Shown here in pieces: positions 8,556 through 14,826 of a stretch of 14,826 bases of DNA. Below the pieces are notes generated by a model, which was not told the origin of the DNA, did not search any database, and saw only the letters and a list, made by a program, of their open reading frames with translations. Position 1 is the first letter of the stretch. Each line of letters begins with the position of its first letter. Source of the DNA: an uncultured Porphyromonadaceae bacterium. Lineage in GTDB: Bacteria > Bacteroidota > Bacteroidia > Bacteroidales > Muribaculaceae. The stretch lies in assembly GCA_938027385.1 (NCBI GenBank), contig CALJBF010000253.1:1-14826 (forward strand), given 5' to 3'. A program made the position numbers and the translations under genes.

Positions 8556-8578
8556 CATCCGTCACATAAGTCACATAA
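8535..8578 (+). repeat. Four-copy CACATAA short repeat across a stop codon
   Basis: CACATAA occurs four times between 8535 and 8578, three of them as TCACATAA (8544-8551, 8562-8569, 8571-8578). The first two copies encode the end of the phosphoethanolamine-transferase-like protein and the others lie after its TAA at 8553-8555. Probably slippage-derived low-complexity sequence. Confidence 0.6.
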
Positions 8579-8597
8579 TCTCATCACCCCATCCCCC

Positions 8598-8627
8598 TTG
8601 CGTCTGCGCCCTTTCGCACAGGCGCAA
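8598..8627 (+). terminator. Stem-loop after the phosphoethanolamine-transferase-like gene
   Basis: Arms TTGCGTCTG and CAGGCGCAA pair over nine positions with one G-U, then two more inner pairs after a mismatch. On the plus strand it is followed by A residues rather than T, so it is not a classic intrinsic terminator in this direction. It may act together with the next hairpin (8634-8658), which is followed by CTTCTT on the plus strand. Confidence 0.35.
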
Positions 8628-8658
8628 AAAAAAATTACTCGTCGTCCCGACGAATAAT
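8626..8658 (-). terminator. Strong intrinsic terminator with nine-T tail
   Basis: On the minus strand the arms ATTATTCGTCG and CGACGAGTAAT (8658 to 8634) pair over 11 positions with one T-G wobble and a three-base loop (GGA). A run of nine T follows directly (8634-8626). This is a textbook intrinsic terminator. It ends the short minus-strand unit starting near 8690 and would also catch transcription coming from the GT4 gene at 8804-9955. Confidence 0.85.
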
Positions 8659-8662
8659 CTTC

Positions 8663-8683
8663 TTACCTTAAATCTAATACCAT
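8663..8683 (-). CDS. Possible micro-ORF MVLDLR
   Basis: Six codons, ATG to TAA, inside the putative small transcript. The ORF is too short for coding statistics; the case rests only on its position, directly between a promoter box and a strong terminator. It may be chance or part of an RNA structure. Confidence 0.25.
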   Translation of the reverse strand: MVLDLR

Positions 8684-8695
8684 GAAAAACTGATG

Positions 8696-8703
8696 CAAAG
8701 GTA
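8696..8703 (-). promoter_or_regulatory. -7 box for the small minus-strand transcript
   Basis: The minus strand reads TACCTTTG, an exact TAnnTTTG match. A GTTG at 8723-8720 lies 16 bases upstream and could be a weak -33 element. It is overlapped by the inverted repeat at 8711-8726. Confidence 0.55.
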
Positions 8704-8710
8704 GAGATTA

Positions 8711-8726
8711 TATGTTATGCAACATA
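8711..8726. promoter_or_regulatory. Inverted repeat TATGTT-N4-AACATA, possible operator
   Basis: A perfect six-base inverted repeat with a four-base centre lies just upstream of the -7 box at 8696-8703 and covers the -33 position. That position fits a binding site for a dimeric regulator of the small transcript. In AT-rich intergenic DNA it could be chance. Confidence 0.3.
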
Positions 8727-8803
8727 ATTTTGGGGCAAGAAAATATCTGTTGTTAACGAAATTTTACAAATAGGCCTCAATTTTACGGTTTGTGAAAGGT
8801 TTG

Positions 8804-9955
8804 TTAACGCTTGCTCGCCAAAATGGAGGTGTAGAGTCCGCGCAGCTGCTCTTTCACGGCGTCGGGATAAAATTCAGGTACGCGCCGCAACCCCTCGCGG
8901 CCATGGGCGGCAATATCGCCGGGATTGTCGAGGTAATGGTCAATGGCGCGTTGCAGGGCGTCATGGTCTACCGGCGGGAAAAGTATGCCGTTCTCGCCTG
9001 AAGTGATGATTTCCGGGATACCCCCCACTTCGGTGGCTATCGAGGGCATAGCCGCAGCCATGGCCTCAAGCAGTGTCACCGGCAGACATTCTATATACGA
9101 GGGCAACACCATCACATCGGCTGAGTCGATAAGCCTGAGCTTGTCGGCGCCGTCTACCCAACCCGGTGTCTCTACCATGTCGCCGATGCCGAGACGGTCA
9201 ATCAGCGCGGCCAGGCGGTCATCCTCTCCGGTGCCCCCGATGGTGAACAGCGCGCGCCCGCGCCAGCGGCCGGCGTTGCGTCCGATTACTTCGGCCAGGT
9301 CATAGACCCCTTTGGGCTGACAGATGCGCCCCAGGAAGATGAACCGCATCGGTCTCTCTGCGGTGCCGCGCGGTGCGGCCCCGAGACGCGCCGCGGTCTT
9401 GGCGGGCGCCACGGGCGCCACCACATTATTTATCACCGTCACGTTCGTAAGGCCGATCTCGTCGGTGAAATACCGGGCCCATCCGTGCGTCAGCGTCACC
9501 ACGGCGTCGCACCGCCCCATAAGGCGTTTTATGCGCGATGCGCCGGTGCGGTCGATGTAGTTCTTGAACCCGCCGCCGTGTACATGCAGCACGACCTTGT
9601 AGCCTAACAGTTTCGCCCATGAAAGTATCATCGACTTGCGCATCCACGATTTTCCCGACCCGCTGTGGATATGGATTATGCGCACGCGCGAGAACGGACG
9701 CATCCACACCAGGCGCGCATATATTCCGGCCACCTTCAGCATGCTCATCCCCGTGCCGAGGCGTGAGTTCGTGGCCAGGTGACGGAATCCGGGCAGCATA
9801 TCCTTGTATGAGTGCAGGACCGACGATATTCCACCGCGCACGCGCATCGACGGGCACACGAACATCACCCGCCGGAAAATTCCGTCGGGGTCACCGGTGT
9901 TTGCTGCCGGGGCGGCAGGTGTATGTATGTCGGTTTTATAATCGTGTCTTGTCAT
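8804..9955 (-). CDS. GT4-family glycosyltransferase
   Basis: A 383-residue GT-B-fold enzyme with no membrane segment. The N-terminal domain begins after a 30-residue hydrophilic leader with MFVCPSMRVRGGISSVL (an acceptor-side glycine loop, GG at 41-42) and includes HIHSG and LHVHGGGF. The C-terminal donor-binding domain has FLGRICQPKG (207-216), FTIGGTGEDD, and the EX7E motif E289-E297 in ECLPVTLLE, followed by GGIPEI, the usual GT4 signature. It transfers a sugar from a nucleotide donor, probably to a polysaccharide or LPS precursor at the cytoplasmic membrane face. An internal start at residue 31 would give a more typical N-terminus, but the -7 box just upstream (9976-9983) supports the longer form. 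It stands alone, divergent from coaX and convergent with the phosphoethanolamine-transferase-like gene. Donor and acceptor are unknown. Confidence 0.92.
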   Translation of the reverse strand: MTRHDYKTDIHTPAAPAANTGDPDGIFRRVMFVCPSMRVRGGISSVLHSYKDMLPGFRHLATNSRLGTGMSMLKVAGIYARLVWMRPFSRVRIIHIHSGSGKSWMRKSMILSWAKLLGYKVVLHVHGGGFKNYIDRTGASRIKRLMGRCDAVVTLTHGWARYFTDEIGLTNVTVINNVVAPVAPAKTAARLGAAPRGTAERPMRFIFLGRICQPKGVYDLAEVIGRNAGRWRGRALFTIGGTGEDDRLAALIDRLGIGDMVETPGWVDGADKLRLIDSADVMVLPSYIECLPVTLLEAMAAAMPSIATEVGGIPEIITSGENGILFPPVDHDALQRAIDHYLDNPGDIAAHGREGLRRVPEFYPDAVKEQLRGLYTSILASKR

Positions 9956-9975
9956 CGCACTGCGTTATGCTCACG

Positions 9976-9983
9976 CAAAGTTA
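9976..9983 (-). promoter_or_regulatory. -7 box for the GT4 glycosyltransferase gene
   Basis: The minus strand reads TAACTTTG, an exact TAnnTTTG match, 20 bases before the ATG at 9955. A TTG (10001-9999) lies 15 bases upstream, somewhat close for a -33 element. Confidence 0.55.
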
Positions 9984-10090
9984 CAACAAAAATCCACACA
10001 ACCGGCATTATTGGCGGCGTTCAGGGGGCTTTTTACATTTTTAAATAGAAATTTCGAGGGGTGAAACGTCTGATATTGAAGCGGATTTTG

Positions 10091-10098
10091 TAATTTTG
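10091..10098 (+). promoter_or_regulatory. -7 box for the coaX operon
   Basis: TAATTTTG, an exact TAnnTTTG match, 39 bases before the ATG at 10138. It overlaps an in-frame TTG at 10096, which argues against that TTG as the start of translation. No good -33 match was found. Confidence 0.55.
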
Positions 10099-10137
10099 CC
10101 ACGATATTCGGGTCTTTGGCCCGCCAGACCATCAGGG

Positions 10138-10872
10138 ATGAGCATCAATTTTACAATCGACCAGGGCAACAGCGCGGCCAAGGTGGCCGTCTGGGACGGC
10201 CCCGAGCTGGTTGACCAGCAGGTGATCGGCGTACTGACCGACGGCATCCTCGCCGGTCTCGCCGGGCGTTATAAGCCCGACCGCGCGCTGTGCTGTTCGG
10301 TGACCGGCAACGGCGAATGGCTCACCCGCGTTCTGCGCGGCCTGGGCGTTGACGCGTGTCTGCTCACCTGCGGTACCCCCATGCCGCTCGCAATCGGCTA
10401 TGAGACCCCCGAGACACTCGGCCCCGACCGCATCGCTGCGGCTGTAGGCGCCTGGAGCATGTTTCCGCACCAGAGCCTGCTGGTGGTTGATGTCGGCTCG
10501 GCCGCCACATACGATGTCGTTTCGGCCGAGGGGCGCTTTCTGGGGGGCAATATCGCGCCCGGCATAGGCATGAGGCTCAGGGCGCTGCGCAGTTTTACCG
10601 CGCGTCTGCCCGAGGTGAACGGCTATGGCGACACGCCGCCTTTCGGCACCGATACCGTCACGGCCATGCGGTCGGGCGCGGTGCGCGGTGTTGCCGCCGA
10701 GGTGGCCTATTACCGCGCCCTGCTCCCCGCCGGCACGCGCGTGGTGCTCACCGGCGGATGGTCGCGCCGGCTGGCCGAATTCCTCGATTTCGAGGTCACC
10801 CTCGAGCCATGCCTTGTCACCAAAGGCTTACTTAGCATACTGTTGTATAATGAACATAAAGGCAAAAATTAA
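10138..10872 (+). CDS. coaX: Type III pantothenate kinase
   Basis: A 244-residue cytoplasmic ASKHA-fold kinase that phosphorylates pantothenate, the first step of coenzyme A synthesis. Motifs in order: DQGNS (D8-S12, phosphate loop), ETLGPDRIAAA (G95, D97, R98), VVDVGSAATYD (D118, D126; most family members have GTAxT, here GSAAT), GGNIAPG (136-142), FGTDTVTAMRSG (169-180) and VLTGG (203-207). Length is normal. The ATG at 10138 puts the first strand right at the N-terminus, as expected for CoaX; the frame opens further upstream only through a TTG that overlaps the promoter box. The last 23 bases overlap the next gene, so the two are cotranscribed and possibly coupled. Confidence 0.93.
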   Translation: MSINFTIDQGNSAAKVAVWDGPELVDQQVIGVLTDGILAGLAGRYKPDRALCCSVTGNGEWLTRVLRGLGVDACLLTCGTPMPLAIGYETPETLGPDRIAAAVGAWSMFPHQSLLVVDVGSAATYDVVSAEGRFLGGNIAPGIGMRLRALRSFTARLPEVNGYGDTPPFGTDTVTAMRSGAVRGVAAEVAYYRALLPAGTRVVLTGGWSRRLAEFLDFEVTLEPCLVTKGLLSILLYNEHKGKN

Positions 10873-12115
10873 GACACTCGCGGCGATTGTGGCCGTCGTA
10901 ATGGCAATCTTCACCGCAGGTGCCCAGAACAGCACCATCTCGCCCTATTCGCGGTTCGGCTACGGACTGCTCTCCGAGCAGGCCAACGCCGCACAGCGCG
11001 GCATGGGGGGCGTGGGCTATGCCATGCGCTCGGGCCGCTCGATAAACTTCATGAATCCCGCGTCATACGCCGCCATCGACACCCTTACCTTCCTGTTCGA
11101 TATGGCCGCCGACGGCAAGGCACTATCCACACGGCAGGGCGACCTCAAGGGGCACAACTTCACCGGCGGCCTCAGCTACGTGACCATGCAGTTCCCGATC
11201 ACACGCTACGGCGGCGCGTCGGTGGGTCTGATGCCATATTCCGAAGTCGGTTACCGTTTCGGAAACTCCATTGTAAACGGACATAACGCGCGCGAAGGCT
11301 CAGGCTCGCTCAGCCAGCTTTATGTGGGCCTCAGCGGCCGCCCCTTCCGCAATTTCACATTGGGTGTCAACATCAGCTACCTCTTCGGCACGCTCAACAA
11401 CGACACCTATATATACACCGACCAGGGCTCGACCTCGCTGCTGCAGCGCGTCATAGAGATTCGCGACTACAACCTGCGGTTCGGCGCACAGTATGAGTTC
11501 AACATCGGCGAGCGCAACACCATAGGGCTCGGCGTGATATACTCTCCGGCAAAGGACTTCCGCGGCCATACCTACGGCATGAAGGCCGACGCCGGCACCA
11601 ACGAGACCCCCGATACCATCGGCTACACCTCGCTCAAAGGGAAGAGCCGCATGGCCGAGACCTGGGGCGCGGGCATCAGCTACCGCTGGAACCAGCGCCT
11701 GTTTGTCGAGGCCGACTTCACATACCAGCCCTGGAAGAATGCCGGTTTCGCCTCGGTCGAGGGATTTGACTCGCCGGGCAACGGCGCCGAGAACTTCGAC
11801 AACCGCTGGCGTGGCGCCCTCGGCCTCAGCTATACCCCAAACCCGCGCGGCAACTGGGTGAGCCGTGTCAATTACCGCCTGGGCGGCTCGTACAGCAACG
11901 ACTACATCCGCGTCGGCGACAACTCGGTGCGCGAATATGGCGTCTCGCTCGGTTTCGGTCTGCCGGCTCCGTCGTCGAAGACAATGGTCAACCTCGCCTT
12001 CGAGTACCGCCACCGCCAGGCCACGCCCTCCCCGCTGGTAAAGGAGGACTATTTCATGTTCACCGTCGGCATAAACGTCAACGAACTCTGGTTCTGGCGT
12101 AACAAACTGCGTTGA
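10850..12115 (+). CDS. Outer-membrane beta-barrel protein (FadL-like/Bacteroidetes OMP)
   Basis: A 421-residue exported protein. The signal peptide covers about residues 1-25 (MNIKAKIKTLAAIVAVV, cleavage after AGA). The mature start, STISPYSRFGYGLL, followed by RGMGGVGYAMRSG and NFMNPASYAAIDTL, is typical of FadL-like barrels in Bacteroidetes. Alternating aromatic/polar strands continue to the C-terminus (FMFTVGINVNELWFW), where the near-terminal aromatics suit BAM-mediated insertion. The same frame is open upstream through coaX, but that part is read in the wrong frame of coaX; the ATG at 10850 followed by a clean signal peptide is the right start. It overlaps coaX by 23 bases and lies 29 bases before lptC. 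The next gene being lptC hints at an envelope role; the transported substrate is unknown. Confidence 0.86.
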   Translation: MNIKAKIKTLAAIVAVVMAIFTAGAQNSTISPYSRFGYGLLSEQANAAQRGMGGVGYAMRSGRSINFMNPASYAAIDTLTFLFDMAADGKALSTRQGDLKGHNFTGGLSYVTMQFPITRYGGASVGLMPYSEVGYRFGNSIVNGHNAREGSGSLSQLYVGLSGRPFRNFTLGVNISYLFGTLNNDTYIYTDQGSTSLLQRVIEIRDYNLRFGAQYEFNIGERNTIGLGVIYSPAKDFRGHTYGMKADAGTNETPDTIGYTSLKGKSRMAETWGAGISYRWNQRLFVEADFTYQPWKNAGFASVEGFDSPGNGAENFDNRWRGALGLSYTPNPRGNWVSRVNYRLGGSYSNDYIRVGDNSVREYGVSLGFGLPAPSSKTMVNLAFEYRHRQATPSPLVKEDYFMFTVGINVNELWFWRNKLR

Positions 12116-12144
12116 CCCCGTAGCCCCCACCGTCAGTGACCGTG

Positions 12145-12717
12145 ATGACCTCAGTCAGACAGATGCGTGTGCTCCCGGTGCTCGTGGCGCTGGCGCTTGC
12201 CGTTTCGTGTGCCGACAAGAAACAGGAGACCATCGACCTTTCGGCCGATCCCGAGACATTCCCGACGCTCAAGACTGTCAATGTCGACTCGTATGTCTCG
12301 GACTCCACCTACACACGCTATCACATCACCGCTCCGCACTGGCTAATCTTCGACGAGGCCAAGGAACCGCGGTGGGTGTTTCCCGCAGGGCTCTATGCCG
12401 TGCGTTATGACAATGCGATGAACGAGAACGGCTCGTTTACAGCCGACTCGGCCACATATCTCAGCGACAGGCGCCTGTGGCGGTTTGACCGCAACGTGCG
12501 CATGCTCAACATCAACGGCGACAAGTTCCTGACCCAGCAGCTCTTCTGGGACCAGAACTCGCGCAAGATCTACTCTGACTCATTCATCCACATCGAGCGC
12601 TCTGACCGTATCCTCGAAGGGGTCGGTTTCGAGTCGAACCAGGAGATGACCGAGTACATCATCCGCCGCCCCACCGGCATCTTCCCCACCTCGATGTTCA
12701 CCGGCTCGGGCCGCTGA
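12145..12717 (+). CDS. lptC: LptC-family LPS export lipoprotein
   Basis: A 190-residue protein with a lipoprotein signal peptide: VLVALALAVSC, with the lipidated cysteine at residue 22. It belongs to the LptC/YrbK family, which links the LptBFG transporter to the periplasmic bridge and carries LPS from the inner membrane to LptA. The beta-jellyroll strands are recognisable as YTRYHITAPHWLIF, GSFTADSATYLSDRRLWRFDRNVRML, FLTQQLFWDQNSRKIYSDSFIHIE and ILEGVGFESNQEMTEY. Bacteroidetes LptC proteins are commonly lipoproteins rather than having the single N-terminal anchor of E. coli. The frame also has GTG codons at 12136 and 12142 and an ATG at 12163; the ATG at 12145 is chosen, but 12163 would also give a working lipobox. 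Third gene of the coaX unit. Confidence 0.86.
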   Translation: MTSVRQMRVLPVLVALALAVSCADKKQETIDLSADPETFPTLKTVNVDSYVSDSTYTRYHITAPHWLIFDEAKEPRWVFPAGLYAVRYDNAMNENGSFTADSATYLSDRRLWRFDRNVRMLNINGDKFLTQQLFWDQNSRKIYSDSFIHIERSDRILEGVGFESNQEMTEYIIRRPTGIFPTSMFTGSGR

Positions 12718-12724
12718 ACCGTTG

Positions 12725-12752
12725 CGGTGACAGGTGTTGTGGCTTGTCACCG
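12725..12752 (+). terminator. Stem-loop after lptC
   Basis: Arms CGGTGACA (12725-12732) and TGTCACCG (12745-12752) pair perfectly around a 12-base loop, starting seven bases after the lptC stop. There is no T run behind it, so it is a weak or Rho-aided terminator, or an mRNA-stabilising hairpin. Confidence 0.4.
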
Positions 12753-12780
12753 TTCATCACCCTTATCCACGATACTTCAA

Positions 12781-12788
12781 AATCTTTG
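12781..12788 (+). promoter_or_regulatory. Weak -7-like box for the LRR protein gene
   Basis: AATCTTTG differs from TAnnTTTG in the first base only and lies 44 bases before the ATG at 12833, after the lptC hairpin. The leader that follows is A/C-rich, as common in Bacteroidales. No -33 element was recognised. Confidence 0.3.
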
Positions 12789-12832
12789 ACTAACCTATTA
12801 CCAAACACTACATCAACCAAACATCTCACATT

Positions 12833-14826
12833 ATGACAAGATTCTACCACAAATTGCTGTTGCTGTTTGCGGGTATGTCTCTGGCGGCATCGCCCGGCGC
12901 CTTCGCCGAGGGTACCGAGATTGACGGTCTCAACTATGTTTTGAGTACCGGCACGACCAAGACCGCCACACTGACATTCCAAAGCAACTCAAACAGCACT
13001 CCAAACTATCCCGACCTTCCGGATGAGGTGGTGGTTCCGGCCACCGTCACAAGCAACGGTATCATCTACACTGTTACCGGAATCAAGTATCATGCGTTTC
13101 GCAACTGCCAGAATATCACCAAGATAACTCTGCCCCCCCCTATCAACGGCCGTTTCCTATAACTCCAGCACCGGTAAGTTCTTCGACGGCTGTACCGCCC
13201 TCGAAGAGGTTGTCTTTGACGCGGAGGGTACGGTCTCGCTCCCGTCGACGACGTTCGCGGGCGCTACGGCGCTGAAACGTGTCGTCCTCCCGCAGAAGAT
13301 GACGACAGTGAACACTTCGCTGTTCCGTGATGCCTCGATGATAGAATCAATCGAGTCTGTCGTATGGCCCTCGGCGGCTCTTACGGTCGGCAGCAGTACA
13401 TTCAACGGCTGTACCGCGCTGAAAGAGGTCATCGGACTCGAAAACGTCACGACCATTAATGCTTCGGCTTTCCGCGACTGCAAGTCTCTTGAGACCTTCA
13501 GCTGGCCCGTGGGTGTGAAGACCGTCAACAACTATACGTTTGCCGGATGCGAGTCGCTTAAGAGCGTGACCGGTATGGATGCAGTCACGTCAATGGGCAC
13601 CTATGTGTTCCAGAACTGCTCGTCGCTCGAGACATTTGCATGGCCTGCGGCTGTAAAAGCCATCGGCAATTACACATTCGACGGCTGTACCTCGCTCACC
13701 GCGGCGACAGGCATTGACAATGTCACCACCATCGGCAGCTACGCTTTCAAGGGGTGCTCGTCCATGACCGAGTTCGCCATTCCCGCAGGTGTGAGATCAA
13801 ATTCCTCAACAACGGGAATCGGCACCGGCGCTCTCGAAGGATGTACCTCACTGACCAAAATCATCCTTCCCGCCACCTTTACCCAGACCGGCAGCGGTAT
13901 CTTCAGCGGATGTACCTCGCTGACCACTGTTGTGGGTACCGACAAGCTTACCACAATTTCAGCGAATGCTTTCAAGGGCTGTACCTCTCTGACAACACTT
14001 GAAGGGATGGATAAAGTCACTACCATCGATGCAAGTGCATTCGAAGGCTGTACCGCTTTCAGCAACTTCGCGTTCCCCAGTCTGACCGGCGTAGGTGCCT
14101 ATGCTTTCAAGGGATGTACCTCGCTGACTGAGGTGGTCTTTGCAAAATCAGCCTATGTAAATGCCTATGCCTTCCAGGACTGCACGAACCTGAAACGTGT
14201 GGAGTTCTACCCCACGATGCAGTATCTGGGTGAGAATTCGTTCAGAAACACGGGTATTACTGAAGTGACGTTCCCTACGCATTTCACCGGAAACACACAC
14301 ATGTATGTCGGCGTGTTCGAGGGCTGCAAGGCTCTGACCACAGTCAATATACCCGGTACTACCACACTCACACATTATTGTTTCGGTAACGGCGCTTTCA
14401 AGAACTGTACCGCACTGACCGCAGTGAACTTTCCGGCTGGCGCTACAAAGGCGACCTCATTCAACGGCTCCGGCGTGTTCGAGGGATGCTCAGCTCTCAC
14501 CGACCTTGAGATACCCGCCAATATCCTCACCCTCAATGCCGCTCTGTTCACCGGGGCCAACGGTCTGAAGAACCTTACGCTCAACGAAGGTCTGAAGACA
14601 TTCAGCGCCGGTGAGAATGTGTCGTATCTCGATGCCTCGAAAATCGAGGAACTTGTGCTCCCCTCGACGCTCACCACTATCGGCAACTATGCTTTCCACA
14701 AGATGCCCGAGCTGCGCAAGGTCACACTCCCCTCTACAATGACCAAGCTCACCACAAGCTACCTGTTCGACGGCTGTGCCAATCTGTCGGAGGTGGTTTT
14801 CCCCGAGGTGTTCACAACCATCGAAG
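12833..14826 (+). CDS. BspA-like LRR_5 surface protein, frameshifted at a C8 tract, 3' end beyond window
   Basis: Starts with a signal peptide (MTRFYHKLLLLFAGMSLAA, cleavage near AFA-EG at about residue 25), then a short beta-rich segment and the first LRR. As assembled, the frame ends at TAA 13160-13162 after 109 residues, because a run of eight C (13133-13140) shifts it. Skipping one base restores a frame that is open from 13140 to the window end, about 560 codons, with roughly 23 further LRR_5 repeats of 23-26 residues (consensus aFkgCtsLttv; for example TFNGCTALKEV, AFKGCTSLTEV, LFDGCANLSEV). This repeat type (BspA, Treponema pallidum LRR) is found in exported adhesins and binding proteins of host-associated Bacteroidetes. 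It is one gene, not two: the repeats run on both sides of the break. Whether it is phase-variable, a pseudogene or a sequencing error cannot be told from one sequence. Confidence 0.85.
13133..13140 (+). repeat. Homopolymer C8 tract at the frameshift in the LRR gene
   Basis: Eight consecutive C in codons 101-103. With seven C (or ten) the gene reads through as LPPLSTAVSYNSSTG into FFDGCTALEEV and all later repeats; with eight it stops 22 bases later. Confidence 0.9.
13155..14826 (+). repeat. Tandem LRR-coding repeats in DNA
   Basis: The protein repeats are also similar as DNA. GGATGTACCTCGCTGAC occurs exactly at 13908-13924 and 14112-14128, with near-identical forms at 13683-13699 and 13977-13993. 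Unit length is about 65-78 bases and individual units are otherwise diverged. Such similarity could allow repeat gain or loss by recombination. Confidence 0.6.

Larger units (their letters stand above)
8626..8690 (-). ncRNA. Putative small transcript with six-codon ORF (MVLDLR) and terminator
   Basis: Between two convergent genes, the minus strand shows an exact -7 box (8696-8703), a probable start of transcription near 8690, an ATG at 8683 opening the six-codon frame M-V-L-D-L-R with TAA at 8665-8663, and then, four bases later, the terminator hairpin with nine T. The predicted RNA is about 65 bases with a leader of only about seven bases. Because the stop codon is so near the hairpin, a terminating ribosome could affect its folding, as in attenuators; no gene follows on that strand until xerD-type distances, so it may simply be a small RNA. 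I have a vague impression of similar sequences in other Bacteroidales but cannot verify it. Confidence 0.5.

Noticed and set aside
8704..8732. dif-like site, considered because xerD is present and TTATG/GCATAA words occur
   Set aside because: The two 11-bp arms and six-base centre of dif cannot be aligned; only one arm resembles the consensus, and xerD is not adjacent.
8750..8809. Nine-base direct repeat TTGTTAACG, as of a target-site duplication
   Set aside because: Only about 40 bases of AT-rich DNA lie between the copies, with no terminal inverted repeats or transposase; likely chance.
10096..10137. Possible TTG start for coaX
   Set aside because: The TTG overlaps the -7 promoter box, and the extra 14 residues precede the conserved N-terminal strand of CoaX.
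10625..10849. Upstream extension of the barrel gene's frame, inside coaX
   Set aside because: Pro/Arg/Ser-rich out-of-frame reading of coaX; the true start at 10850 gives a clean signal peptide.
11300..12130. 276-codon open frame opposite the outer-membrane barrel gene
   Set aside because: It mirrors third-position-GC codons of a well supported barrel gene; the protein is Val/Ala/Glu-rich without domain features. The same applies to minus-strand frames at 7536-8195 and 5896-6507, and to the plus-strand frame at 4084-4689.
13157..14686. Several minus-strand open frames across the LRR region
   Set aside because: They are antisense copies of the LRR repeats (recurrent VQPLKA-type stretches) and have no start context or signal of their own.

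Overview
The window looks like a piece of a GC-rich Bacteroidales chromosome, most like the Muribaculaceae (S24-7) type. This is inferred from the gene families and promoters, not from a search. Supporting signs: TAnnTTTG boxes in front of most transcription units, a YfhO-family membrane protein, a lipoprotein-type LptC, CoaX, a BspA-like leucine-rich-repeat (LRR) surface protein and a secreted fibronectin-III protein. Most genes serve the cell envelope. No tRNA, rRNA, insertion sequence, prophage or CRISPR array is visible.

Layout. 1-688 (-): 5' part of a secreted FnIII-domain protein that runs off the left edge. 805-5004 (-): a compact three-gene unit read from the right, YfhO-family protein, then a small methyltransferase-like protein, then XerD, with 12-15 bp gaps. 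5005-5079: a short divergent promoter region with two mirror-image -7 boxes. 5080-8555 (+): a polytopic DUF6056/GT-C-like membrane protein coupled through an overlapping stop/start to a phosphoethanolamine-transferase-like enzyme. 8556-8803: the gap between convergent genes, which holds a short CACATAA repeat and what looks like a self-contained tiny transcription unit on the minus strand (promoter, six-codon ORF, strong terminator). 8804-9955 (-): a GT4 glycosyltransferase. 10138-12714 (+): coaX, an outer-membrane beta-barrel gene that overlaps it, and lptC. 12833-14826 (+): a large BspA-like LRR protein that runs off the right edge and is frameshifted at a run of eight C residues.

How they may work together. 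The DUF6056-like protein, the phosphoethanolamine transferase, the GT4 enzyme, the YfhO protein and LptC all fit building, modifying or exporting LPS or another surface glycan. The FnIII and LRR proteins are likely surface-exposed or secreted. XerD and CoaX are housekeeping genes placed among them.

The two items most worth follow-up are the tiny MVLDLR-plus-terminator unit at about 8626-8703 and the C8 tract at 13133-13140, which could be a phase-variation switch, a sequencing error or a disabling mutation.
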